Part shown: positions 1-4,788 of the stretch, piece by piece | Position numbering within the stretch: the first letter of the stretch is position 1 | Layout of the letters: each line of letters opens with the position of its first letter | Assembly: GCA_946403565.1 (NCBI GenBank) | Contig: CAMJAJ010000084.1 | Span: forward strand, 1 to 6,481 | Direction: 5' to 3' | Length of the DNA: 6,481 nucleotides | Source of the DNA: an uncultured Treponema sp. | Lineage (GTDB): Bacteria; Spirochaetota; Spirochaetia; Treponematales; Treponemataceae | Position numbers and translations under genes: made by a program | Notes under the pieces: generated by a model | Database searches by the model: none | The model's input: the letters and a program-made list of their open reading frames with translations, nothing else | What the model was told of the DNA's origin: nothing

Positions 1-145
1 TTCCGCTTTCAAGCAGATGGTCATAAAAGAGCTTGTTGAGAAGGTATGACTTGCCGCAGCGCCGTATCCCCGTGATGACTTTCACAAGTCCGTTCCTGCG
101 GCGGTCAATGAGCTTCTTCAGGTAGCTTTCCCGACGGATTTCCAT
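1..145 (-). CDS. AAA-type ATPase, N-terminal fragment (probable ATPase of the DUF4143-linked family)
   Basis: Only the first 48 codons are visible; the gene runs leftward out of the window. Translation from the ATG at 145 gives a basic N-terminus (MEIRRESYLKKLIDRR), then a beta strand (LVKVIT) leading into a Walker A P-loop, GIRRCGKS, at residues 26-33, followed by YLLNKLFYDHLLE. The GIRRCGKS loop so close to the N-terminus is typical of the large family of prokaryotic AAA ATPases that usually carry a C-terminal DUF4143 domain. That C-terminal part lies outside the window, so the subfamily is inferred. The function of these proteins is poorly known. The start is supported by AGAGG five bases upstream and by a promoter further upstream. 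The gene is divergent from the nuclease gene at 511 and appears less GC-rich than the dcw cluster, which suggests an accessory locus. Confidence 0.8.
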   Translation of the reverse strand, partial: MEIRRESYLKKLIDRRRNGLVKVITGIRRCGKSYLLNKLFYDHLLESG

Positions 146-158
146 AAGAGCCTCTGTA

Positions 159-199
159 GAATAGATTTTTGCGTCCAGACGCACTTTTCTATCGTAAAA
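159..199. repeat. Dyad repeat copy 1 (promoter-proximal, operator-like)
   Basis: This 41-bp element is repeated at 232-272 in direct orientation with one difference (C at 176, T at 249). The core TGCGTCCAGACGCA is an inverted repeat with one broken central pair. It is flanked by T-rich spacers and by outer arms ATAGA and TCTAT that are also inverted repeats. The copy overlaps the -10 box and the predicted start of the ATPase promoter, where a bound protein would block RNA polymerase. The inner arms could also form a short hairpin in the leader RNA. It may be an operator or a dispersed palindromic repeat; the position favours an operator. Confidence 0.7.
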
Positions 200-225
200 A
201 TAGCCTGTCCCAAGCAAAAAGTCAA
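197..225 (-). promoter_or_regulatory. Sigma70-type promoter of the leftward ATPase gene
   Basis: On the minus strand TTGACT (225-220) is followed after exactly 17 bp by TATTTT (202-197). These match the sigma70 consensus at 5/6 and 4/6 positions. The predicted transcription start is near 190, giving a leader of about 45 nt before the ATPase ATG at 145. The promoter core sits between two dyad repeats: one covers the -10 box and start point, the other lies just upstream of the -35 box. This arrangement suggests a repressed or autoregulated promoter. Found by reading only; no transcript data. Confidence 0.6.
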
Positions 226-231
226 GGTTTG

Positions 232-272
232 GAATAGATTTTTGCGTCTAGACGCACTTTTCTATCGTAAAA
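232..272. repeat. Dyad repeat copy 2 (promoter-distal, operator-like)
   Basis: Second copy of the 41-bp element, identical to 159-199 except at position 249. Here the core TGCGTCTAGACGCA is a perfect 14-bp palindrome, and the outer arms ATAGA and TCTAT pair as well. The centre-to-centre distance to copy 1 is 73 bp, close to seven helical turns, so both copies face the same side of the DNA. It lies six bases upstream of the -35 box of the leftward promoter. Confidence 0.7.
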
Positions 273-407
273 GTGGGCGAAAAGGGGGAAGCCATAATAA
301 AGCGGGCTGACGGTAGCACATTTCGGATTACTGGAGAGGAATCAGAGGCATCTCCGTTTGATGGCATCCGTAGCTTTGGAAATCTTCCATATAGGCGAAA
401 TTCTCGA
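273..407. other. Gene-poor stretch upstream of the nuclease, no recognisable gene
   Basis: Nothing here can be assigned with confidence. The plus-strand frame 301-438 is open for 45 codons and contains a plausible hydrophobic stretch (ASVALEIFHIGEILDII), but it has no good ribosome binding site and its only ATG (361) is internal. A minus-strand frame (248-568) is also open but crosses dyad copy 2 and the nuclease start, so it is probably fortuitous. The stretch may hold decayed coding sequence. Confidence 0.3.
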
Positions 408-413
408 TATAAT
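408..413 (+). promoter_or_regulatory. Candidate -10 box upstream of the nuclease gene
   Basis: A perfect TATAAT hexamer lies about 100 bp upstream of the nuclease ATG at 511. The hexamer 17 bp upstream (TTCCAT, 385-390) is a poor -35 match, and TTGGAA at 376-381 is too far away (26 bp), so the promoter would need an activator or be weak. A start near 420 would give a 90-nt leader containing a 29-codon mini-ORF and a G9 tract. Confidence 0.35.
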
Positions 414-424
414 TCACGAATCAA

Positions 425-514
425 ATGAACAGGGATGAATACAGGCTTTGGCTGTTCGGGCACTGGGAAATCGTATCCGACCTGACCAAGCCGAGGGGGG
501 GGGTAGAACAATGA
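425..514 (+). CDS. Possible 29-codon upstream ORF overlapping the nuclease start
   Basis: An ATG at 425 opens a 29-codon frame starting MNRDEYRLWLFGHWE and ending at a TGA at 512-514, which overlaps the nuclease ATG at 511 as ATGA. That is the classic arrangement for translational coupling. No Shine-Dalgarno sequence precedes it, but the predicted start of transcription is only a few bases upstream, so leaderless translation is conceivable. The frame passes through the G9 tract. One extra G would remove its stop and put it in frame with the nuclease. The peptide resembles nothing I recognise; it may be chance or a remnant of a longer gene. Confidence 0.2.
   Translation: MNRDEYRLWLFGHWEIVSDLTKPRGGVEQ
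495..503 (+). repeat. Homopolymeric G9 tract at the nuclease ribosome binding site
   Basis: Nine consecutive G, preceded by GA, lie 8 to 16 bases upstream of the nuclease ATG. The tract probably acts as the Shine-Dalgarno region, as no other candidate is present. Slipped-strand changes in its length would alter ribosome spacing and the frame of the upstream mini-ORF. Poly-G tracts controlling phase variation are known in Treponema pallidum, for example upstream of some tpr genes. A sequencing length error is also possible at such a run. Confidence 0.6.
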
Positions 515-1179
515 GAACGAGAGCTTGCGTTGCCAAGAGGACTTTTGTCCTGTTTTGTCTTGCCGCACTGGGGCTGTCTGTTTTTGCTGCTGGCAAAAGC
601 ACGGGCAAGAAATCCAACAAGCCTTCCCGGGCCGTCTACGAGCGGATGTATGAGGTCCAGGTCGTGAAGGTCGTGGACGGCGACACGCTGGATGTCCAAT
701 TCCTTGGGAATGTTCCTCCCGAGTGCGACAGGCAGAACCAGCGGGTGCGGCTCATCGGGGTGGACACGCCCGAATACTACAAGAAGGTCAGGCAGCCCTA
801 CGCGGACGAGGCCAAGGAATATACGGGACGCTGCCTGGGGACGAACATGCGTTTGCAGCTGGACAGCGACACCTCGTACAAGGACCGCTACGGACGGCTC
901 CTCGCCTACCTGTATGCGGAGGACGGCAGCATGCTCAACTACGACCTGATACAGAACGGCTACGGGCGCTACTACGGGAAGTTCAAGTTCAACAGGCAGA
1001 ACATGGCGAGCTTCAGCGAGGCCGAAGGATATGCGAAAGAGCACAGGCTGGGCCTCTGGAATCTGGAGGAGGCGGCCTACAGGCCCCTGCGCTTGGCCTC
1101 CTGCCAGAAGGCGTTTTCCTCTTCCGCATGGTCCGGGTCCAGGGGCAGGCCCTTTTCCCGCATTTTTTCTTCTATATAA
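511..1179 (+). CDS. Exported thermonuclease (staphylococcal nuclease-like, SNase domain)
   Basis: This 222-residue protein should be a calcium-dependent secreted or periplasmic nuclease cutting DNA and RNA. Residues 1-26 form a signal peptide: basic start, hydrophobic core, likely signal peptidase I site after V-F-A (24-26). The SNase fold spans about 47-187. Aligned with S. aureus nuclease, its key residues are present: D58 in VVDGDT (D21), R80 (R35), D85, T86 and E88 in VDTPE (D40, T41, E43), and R129 in DRYGR (R87). The ATG at 511 was chosen over a TTG at 448 because the signal peptide starts there and a G-rich ribosome binding region precedes it. The last 34 codons or so lie opposite the 3' end of the convergent mazG-like gene and add a serine-rich tail (190-222) outside the fold. 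The original stop may have been lost. Confidence 0.88.
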   Translation: MRTRACVAKRTFVLFCLAALGLSVFAAGKSTGKKSNKPSRAVYERMYEVQVVKVVDGDTLDVQFLGNVPPECDRQNQRVRLIGVDTPEYYKKVRQPYADEAKEYTGRCLGTNMRLQLDSDTSYKDRYGRLLAYLYAEDGSMLNYDLIQNGYGRYYGKFKFNRQNMASFSEAEGYAKEHRLGLWNLEEAAYRPLRLASCQKAFSSSAWSGSRGRPFSRIFSSI

Positions 1180-1496
1180 GTAAACCTTCCATAGAACTTC
1201 CGGTTGGCCCGTTCCAGGGCCTCCACCGGGTCAATCCCGACGGTCATGGCGTATGATGCCGCCGAGAAAAGCACGTCCCCACATTCTTCAAGCAGATGGT
1301 CCCGGTCTCCCTGTCCCACGGCCTCTTCCGCCTCGTCCAGCTCTTCGCGTACCTTGTCGGCCGCATCCGAGTGGGAACGCCAGACCCAGCCAAGGAGGCT
1401 GGTCTTTTCCAGGAGGCGGCATGCCTTCTCCAACGGGGGCAGTTCCTGGGGAATCTCGTCTAGAATGTAGGGCTCGGGCTTTTCCATTTTCTCCAT
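1077..1496 (-). CDS. Stand-alone MazG-type nucleotide pyrophosphohydrolase
   Basis: This 139-residue, acidic, all-helical protein matches the MazG NTP-pyrophosphatase domain, which hydrolyses nucleoside triphosphates to monophosphate and pyrophosphate in a Mg-dependent reaction and can act on damaged nucleotides. The metal-binding motif is visible: EELDE at 51-55, then EECGD at 70-74. It is followed by GIDPVEALERANRKFYGRF (88-105), the signature end of the C-terminal catalytic domain of full-length MazG. Full MazG has two such domains (about 260 residues); here there is one. The ATG at 1496 lacks a Shine-Dalgarno sequence, whereas the in-frame ATG at 1487 has GGAG just three bases upstream, so the true start may be Met4. 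The gene is convergent with the nuclease gene, overlapping it by 103 bp, and divergent from mraZ. No convincing promoter was seen for it. Confidence 0.85.
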   Translation of the reverse strand: MEKMEKPEPYILDEIPQELPPLEKACRLLEKTSLLGWVWRSHSDAADKVREELDEAEEAVGQGDRDHLLEECGDVLFSAASYAMTVGIDPVEALERANRKFYGRFTYIEEKMREKGLPLDPDHAEEENAFWQEAKRRGL

Positions 1497-1514
1497 TTTT
1501 CGGCAGTTTTTTTA

Positions 1515-1543
1515 TTGACAGTGAGGGGAAAAGGGGGTAGAAT
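1515..1543 (+). promoter_or_regulatory. Sigma70 promoter of the dcw operon (PmraZ)
   Basis: A perfect -35 box, TTGACA (1515-1520), is followed after exactly 17 bp by TAGAAT (1538-1543), a 5/6 match to the -10 consensus. This is the best promoter in the window. The start point is expected near 1550, directly in front of the MraZ box array and about 38 bp before the mraZ ATG. It can drive the whole chain mraZ to ftsQ, since no terminator was seen inside. Confidence 0.82.
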
Positions 1544-1552
1544 GTCAGCAAG

Positions 1553-1577
1553 TGGGAAATAGTGGGGAAAAGTGGTG
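1553..1577 (+). promoter_or_regulatory. MraZ operator: three tandem TGGGN boxes with 10-bp period
   Basis: TGGGA (1553-1557), TGGGG (1563-1567) and TGGTG (1573-1577) are separated by exactly 5 bp each. This is the architecture of the E. coli MraZ binding site (TGGGN repeats with 5-bp spacers). The first box lies at the predicted transcription start; the third is degenerate and overlaps the mraZ Shine-Dalgarno sequence (GGTGAG, 1575-1580). Autorepression of the operon by MraZ is therefore likely, by analogy. Confidence 0.75.
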
Positions 1578-1587
1578 AGATAATGGT

Positions 1588-2031
1588 ATGGACTTGCTGA
1601 TCGGTGAGTACCGGAACACACTGGACGAGAAGGGGAGGATTCTCTTTCCTGCCAAGCTCCGGGGCATTTTGCAGAAAAATGAGCTCATCGTGACGAAAGG
1701 TCTGGACCATTGTCTCATGCTTTTTACAAGCGAGGAGTGGGCTTCATTGAGTGACAAGATCATGAAGAAGGCCTCTCCTTTCAATGATCAGACTAACAAG
1801 GTTATCCGGCGTTTCATCGCGCCGGCTCAACAGCTGGACTTTGACCGTTCGGGCCGTCTCTCTATCCCCCAGAGCTTACGGGAATATGCCTCCCTCTCGG
1901 GCGAGACTGTGATTCTCGGCCTGAACCGGTACATGGAGTTGTGGGACTCCAAGTGCTACGATGAATATCTGGACTCCACCGAGTCGGATTTCAAGCAGGC
2001 GGCCGAGGGTTTGAGCGACATCTTCCTGTGA
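1588..2031 (+). CDS. mraZ: Transcriptional regulator MraZ
   Basis: MraZ is a DNA-binding protein that oligomerises into a ring and controls its own dcw operon. The 147-residue length is typical. The two AbrB-like halves are clear, each with the DxxxR signature: DEKGR at 13-17 (in GEYRNTLDEKGRILFPAKLR) and DRSGR at 86-90 (in QLDFDRSGRLSIP). The ATG at 1588 is preceded by GGTGAG with a 7-base spacer and fits the family N-terminus (IGEY close to Met1). An ATG at 1583 is out of frame. The gene is first in the operon, directly behind a sigma70 promoter and three MraZ boxes, and is followed after 18 bp by rsmH, its usual neighbour across bacteria. Confidence 0.96.
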   Translation: MDLLIGEYRNTLDEKGRILFPAKLRGILQKNELIVTKGLDHCLMLFTSEEWASLSDKIMKKASPFNDQTNKVIRRFIAPAQQLDFDRSGRLSIPQSLREYASLSGETVILGLNRYMELWDSKCYDEYLDSTESDFKQAAEGLSDIFL

Positions 2032-2049
2032 TTTTGTTGGCAAGGAAAA

Positions 2050-3036
2050 ATGGAAGTCGTACATACTCCTGTTCTGCTTCAGGAATGCCTTTCTCTGCTT
2101 TCTCCGGTCGGGGAGCCATACGAGGCCGATGCCTTGATGGTGGACTCCACCTTGGGGGAGGGCGGCCACTCCTTCAATTTCCTTTCCCGTTTTCCCGGCC
2201 TCAAGGTGGTCGGGGTGGACGCAGACCCGGTGATACAGGCCCGCGCCAGGGAGCGTCTTGCCCCCTTCGGCGACAGGATGTCCTTTCATTCGGGCTGGTT
2301 CGATGAGTTTTACAGCGGATATCCGCAGGATGCGCGGAGGCCGGACATAATCCTGTTCGACCTCGGCATAAGCGTGTTCCACTACGAGCGCAGCGGGAGG
2401 GGCTTCTCCTTCCGCCACGACGAGGAGCTGGACATGCGACTGAACCCTTCTTCCCCCGTGAGCGCACAGGACGTCGTGAACGAGATGGAGGAGCGGCAGC
2501 TTGCGGACTTGATATACCAGTATTCGGACGAGAAGTATTCGCGGCGCATAGCCTCTGCAATAACCACGGCGAGGCAGTCGGGCCGCATTGCTTCTACGAA
2601 AGCTCTTGCCGATATCGTTGCCGCGGCGGTTCCCCCCAAGTACCGCCACGGCTCCATACATCCGGCCACGAGGACATTCCAGGCCTTGAGGATTTACGTC
2701 AACAGAGAGTTGAAACGACTTCCGGGTGCCCTCCACGCCGCTTTCAACACCCTTTTACCACAGGGTAAACTTGGGGTCATTACGTTCCATTCTCTGGAGG
2801 ACAGGATTGTAAAGCGCTACTTCCGCAACCTTGCGAAGCAGTGCGTCTGTCCTCCAGAGCAGAGCGTTTGTTCTTGCGGAGGGTCTCCCTGTGCCGTCCT
2901 CATCACCCACAAGGGTGTGGAGCCGACGGCCGGGGAGGTCTCCTCCAATTCTCCCTCCAGGAGCGCCAGGCTGCGGGTCGTCCGCAAGCTCCGCGACGCG
3001 GGGGCGGAACGCCTTGCCGGCGTGGAGGCCGTATGA
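2050..3036 (+). CDS. rsmH: 16S rRNA (cytosine-1402-N4)-methyltransferase RsmH (MraW)
   Basis: RsmH uses S-adenosylmethionine to methylate the N4 of C1402 in the decoding centre of 16S rRNA. The 328-residue protein starts with the family signature MEVVHTPVLLQE. Motif I for AdoMet is DSTLGEGGH (32-40), followed by VVGVDADP (53-60), FDLGIS (103-108) and GRGFSFRHDEELDMRL (117-131). The C-terminal half has HPATRTFQALRI (204-215), ITFHSLEDRIVKRYFR (244-259) and the usual cysteine-rich region (C265 to C281) before SRSARLRV. The start has AAGGA upstream, though with a short 3-base spacer. The ATGA overlap of the stop with the ftsL start suggests coupled translation. All expected motifs are intact. 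Confidence 0.97.
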   Translation: MEVVHTPVLLQECLSLLSPVGEPYEADALMVDSTLGEGGHSFNFLSRFPGLKVVGVDADPVIQARARERLAPFGDRMSFHSGWFDEFYSGYPQDARRPDIILFDLGISVFHYERSGRGFSFRHDEELDMRLNPSSPVSAQDVVNEMEERQLADLIYQYSDEKYSRRIASAITTARQSGRIASTKALADIVAAAVPPKYRHGSIHPATRTFQALRIYVNRELKRLPGALHAAFNTLLPQGKLGVITFHSLEDRIVKRYFRNLAKQCVCPPEQSVCSCGGSPCAVLITHKGVEPTAGEVSSNSPSRSARLRVVRKLRDAGAERLAGVEAV

Positions 3037-3350
3037 AGCTGAGCCCCTCTGGATTTGCCAGGCTGTTTTTCGTCTGTCTCGTCGCCCTCTCCATTCCTGC
3101 GCTGCTGATAATCGATGGAATCCATGCACGCAAGTATACCGACCTGGAGAAGCAGGTGGAGGAGCTGGAGAAGAAGCAGCAGCAGCTGATTGAAGAAAAC
3201 AAGAAACTCATAACGGATATAAGCCTCCTGTCCTCGTCGGAGCGGATTGAAAGCCTTGCCCGTGACAGCCTCGGCATGAGGGAGGCGGAAAGCGAGGAGA
3301 TCATCCGCGTGGAGATGTCCTCAAGCTCCGCCAGGAAGGCTGGTGACTAA
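3033..3350 (+). CDS. ftsL: Cell division protein FtsL (FtsL/FtsB-type bitopic protein)
   Basis: A 105-residue single-pass membrane protein of the divisome. FtsL pairs with FtsB and FtsQ and helps activate FtsW-FtsI. It has a short cytoplasmic start, one transmembrane helix at about 9-28, then a strongly predicted coiled coil at about 34-66 (rich in E, K, Q and L) and the segment ERIESLARDSLGM (70-82), which resembles the conserved patch after the coiled coil in FtsL and FtsB. The ATG at 3033 overlaps the rsmH stop as ATGA. Identification rests on topology and on its place between rsmH and murF; sequence similarity within this family is low, and it could be called FtsB-like. No ftsI follows it, unlike in most bacteria. 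Confidence 0.85.
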   Translation: MKLSPSGFARLFFVCLVALSIPALLIIDGIHARKYTDLEKQVEELEKKQQQLIEENKKLITDISLLSSSERIESLARDSLGMREAESEEIIRVEMSSSSARKAGD

Positions 3351-3351
3351 T

Positions 3352-4788
3352 ATGGCGGCCTCACTCCTTTCTCTTGACGAACTTGTGTCCGCCACCGGGG
3401 GAATCCTCCTTTTGGGAGGGACGGACTTTTCGTTTTCATCCGTGGCCACCGACAGCCGGAAGGTGGGGACGGGGACCCTTTTTGTTCCCCTCATCGGCGA
3501 AAAGCAGGACGGACATGCCTATATCCCGCAGGCGATAGAAAAGGGGGCCTCTGCCGTCCTTATTGCGCTGGCGAACTACGAGAAGGATTCCTCCTTCTTC
3601 GTTGACCTGTCGGTCCGGCATCCTGCGGTTTCATTCATCGGGGTGGAGAACACCCTGCATGCCCTGCAGGCCGCCGCCGCCCGCTACGTGGAGAAGTTCC
3701 CCGGCCTCATCAGGATAGGCATAACGGGGTCCAGCGGGAAGACCACGACCAAGGAGATAGCCCGCTCCCTGCTCTCGCAGAAGTACCGCGTCATTGCCAA
3801 CGAGGGCAACCTGAACAGCGAGACGGGCCTGCCCCTGTCGGTGTTCAACATCCGCGAGGGGCACAAGGTGGGCCTGTTCGAGATGGGGATGAACCGCAGG
3901 GACGAGATGAAGGAGATCTCGGCGGTCCTGAAGCCCCGTTTTGCGGTCATCACGAACATCGGAACGGCCCACATCGGGATCCTTGGGAGCCGCCAGGCCA
4001 TCGCCGAGGAGAAGGCCCATGTGTTCGACCATTTTTCGGGCTTCGGCAGCGCGTTCATCCCGAAGGACGATGACTTCGCCTCCTACCTGGCGGAACAGGT
4101 GGAGGGCAAGGTCGTCTGGTACGGGGAGGGCCTGGTGGATGGCGTGCGCTTCGTACGGGACCGGGGGCTTGCCGGGACGGACTTCACGATAGACGGCCGG
4201 CCCGTCACCCTGACCCTGCCCGGCGCCTACAACTACAGGAATGCCCTCGCGGCCATAGCCCTGGCCCGCATGCTTTCGCTTTCCACCGACGAGATCGTCG
4301 CCGGCTTCGCATCCCTCAAGCCCCTGTTCGGCAGGTGCGAGCTCATAAGCGACCGGAACAGCGGCATTCGGATCCTCCAGGACTGCTACAACGCCAATCC
4401 GGATTCCATGGAGAAGGCGATAGGCCTTGTCGCCTCGGACGGAGACGGCGCTCATTTCCTTGCCCTTGCCGACATGCTGGAGCTGGGTGAGGCCTCGCTG
4501 GAATCCCACCGCCGGGTCATCTGTGCCGCGCTTGATTCCGGGGCCACGGTGGTGCTCGTGGGACCCCAGATGGCCGCCGCCCTGGAGAGCCTCCGGGCTG
4601 AACGGGCCGATGCGCAGGATGCCGTCTGCTTCCCGGACGGCTCCGACGGGTCCATCGCCAAGGCCGCCGGCCTGCTCAAGGAACGGATGCGGCGGGGTGA
4701 CGCGCTCCTCGTGAAGGGGTCGCGCGGCATGGCGCTGGAGCGGCTGACCGCCCTCCTTACCGCTGATGCGGGAGGGAAGGATGGCTGA
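3352..4788 (+). CDS. murF: UDP-N-acetylmuramoyl-tripeptide--D-alanyl-D-alanine ligase MurF
   Basis: MurF joins D-Ala-D-Ala to UDP-MurNAc-tripeptide using ATP, the last cytoplasmic step in making the pentapeptide. The 478-residue protein has the three Mur ligase domains. The N-terminal UDP-binding domain (1-118) includes TDSRKVGTGTLFVPL. The central ATPase has its P-loop GITGSSGKTT at 123-132, NEGNLNSETGLP (150-161), FEMGMN (176-181) and NIGTAHI (202-208). The C-terminal domain (from about 325) has DCYNANPDSM (344-353) and LADMLELGE (372-380). The start was set at ATG 3352 with GGTGA five bases upstream; a GTG at 3343 with AGGA upstream would add three residues and overlap ftsL by 8 nt. The gene begins one base after the ftsL stop and overlaps ftsW by 8 nt. 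Confidence 0.96.
   Translation: MAASLLSLDELVSATGGILLLGGTDFSFSSVATDSRKVGTGTLFVPLIGEKQDGHAYIPQAIEKGASAVLIALANYEKDSSFFVDLSVRHPAVSFIGVENTLHALQAAAARYVEKFPGLIRIGITGSSGKTTTKEIARSLLSQKYRVIANEGNLNSETGLPLSVFNIREGHKVGLFEMGMNRRDEMKEISAVLKPRFAVITNIGTAHIGILGSRQAIAEEKAHVFDHFSGFGSAFIPKDDDFASYLAEQVEGKVVWYGEGLVDGVRFVRDRGLAGTDFTIDGRPVTLTLPGAYNYRNALAAIALARMLSLSTDEIVAGFASLKPLFGRCELISDRNSGIRILQDCYNANPDSMEKAIGLVASDGDGAHFLALADMLELGEASLESHRRVICAALDSGATVVLVGPQMAAALESLRAERADAQDAVCFPDGSDGSIAKAAGLLKERMRRGDALLVKGSRGMALERLTALLTADAGGKDG

Noticed and set aside
448..510. A 21-codon N-terminal extension of the nuclease from TTG 448.
   Set aside because: It would place a charged segment in front of a clear signal peptide and has no ribosome binding site; ATG 511 is better.
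248..568. A 106-codon minus-strand frame across the gene-poor region and the nuclease start.
   Set aside because: It crosses dyad repeat copy 2 and the nuclease signal peptide region in antisense, and has no recognisable domain. It could be a gene remnant but nothing supports that.
8..1301. A 15-bp identical stretch (TTCAAGCAGATGGTC) at 8-22 and 1287-1301.
   Set aside because: Both copies encode Asp-His-Leu-Leu-Glu on the minus strand in unrelated proteins (the ATPase and the MazG-like protein). No flanking similarity, so it is coincidence.
3631..4509. A 292-codon open frame on the minus strand opposite murF.
   Set aside because: Shadow of murF; no ribosome binding site or recognisable domain.
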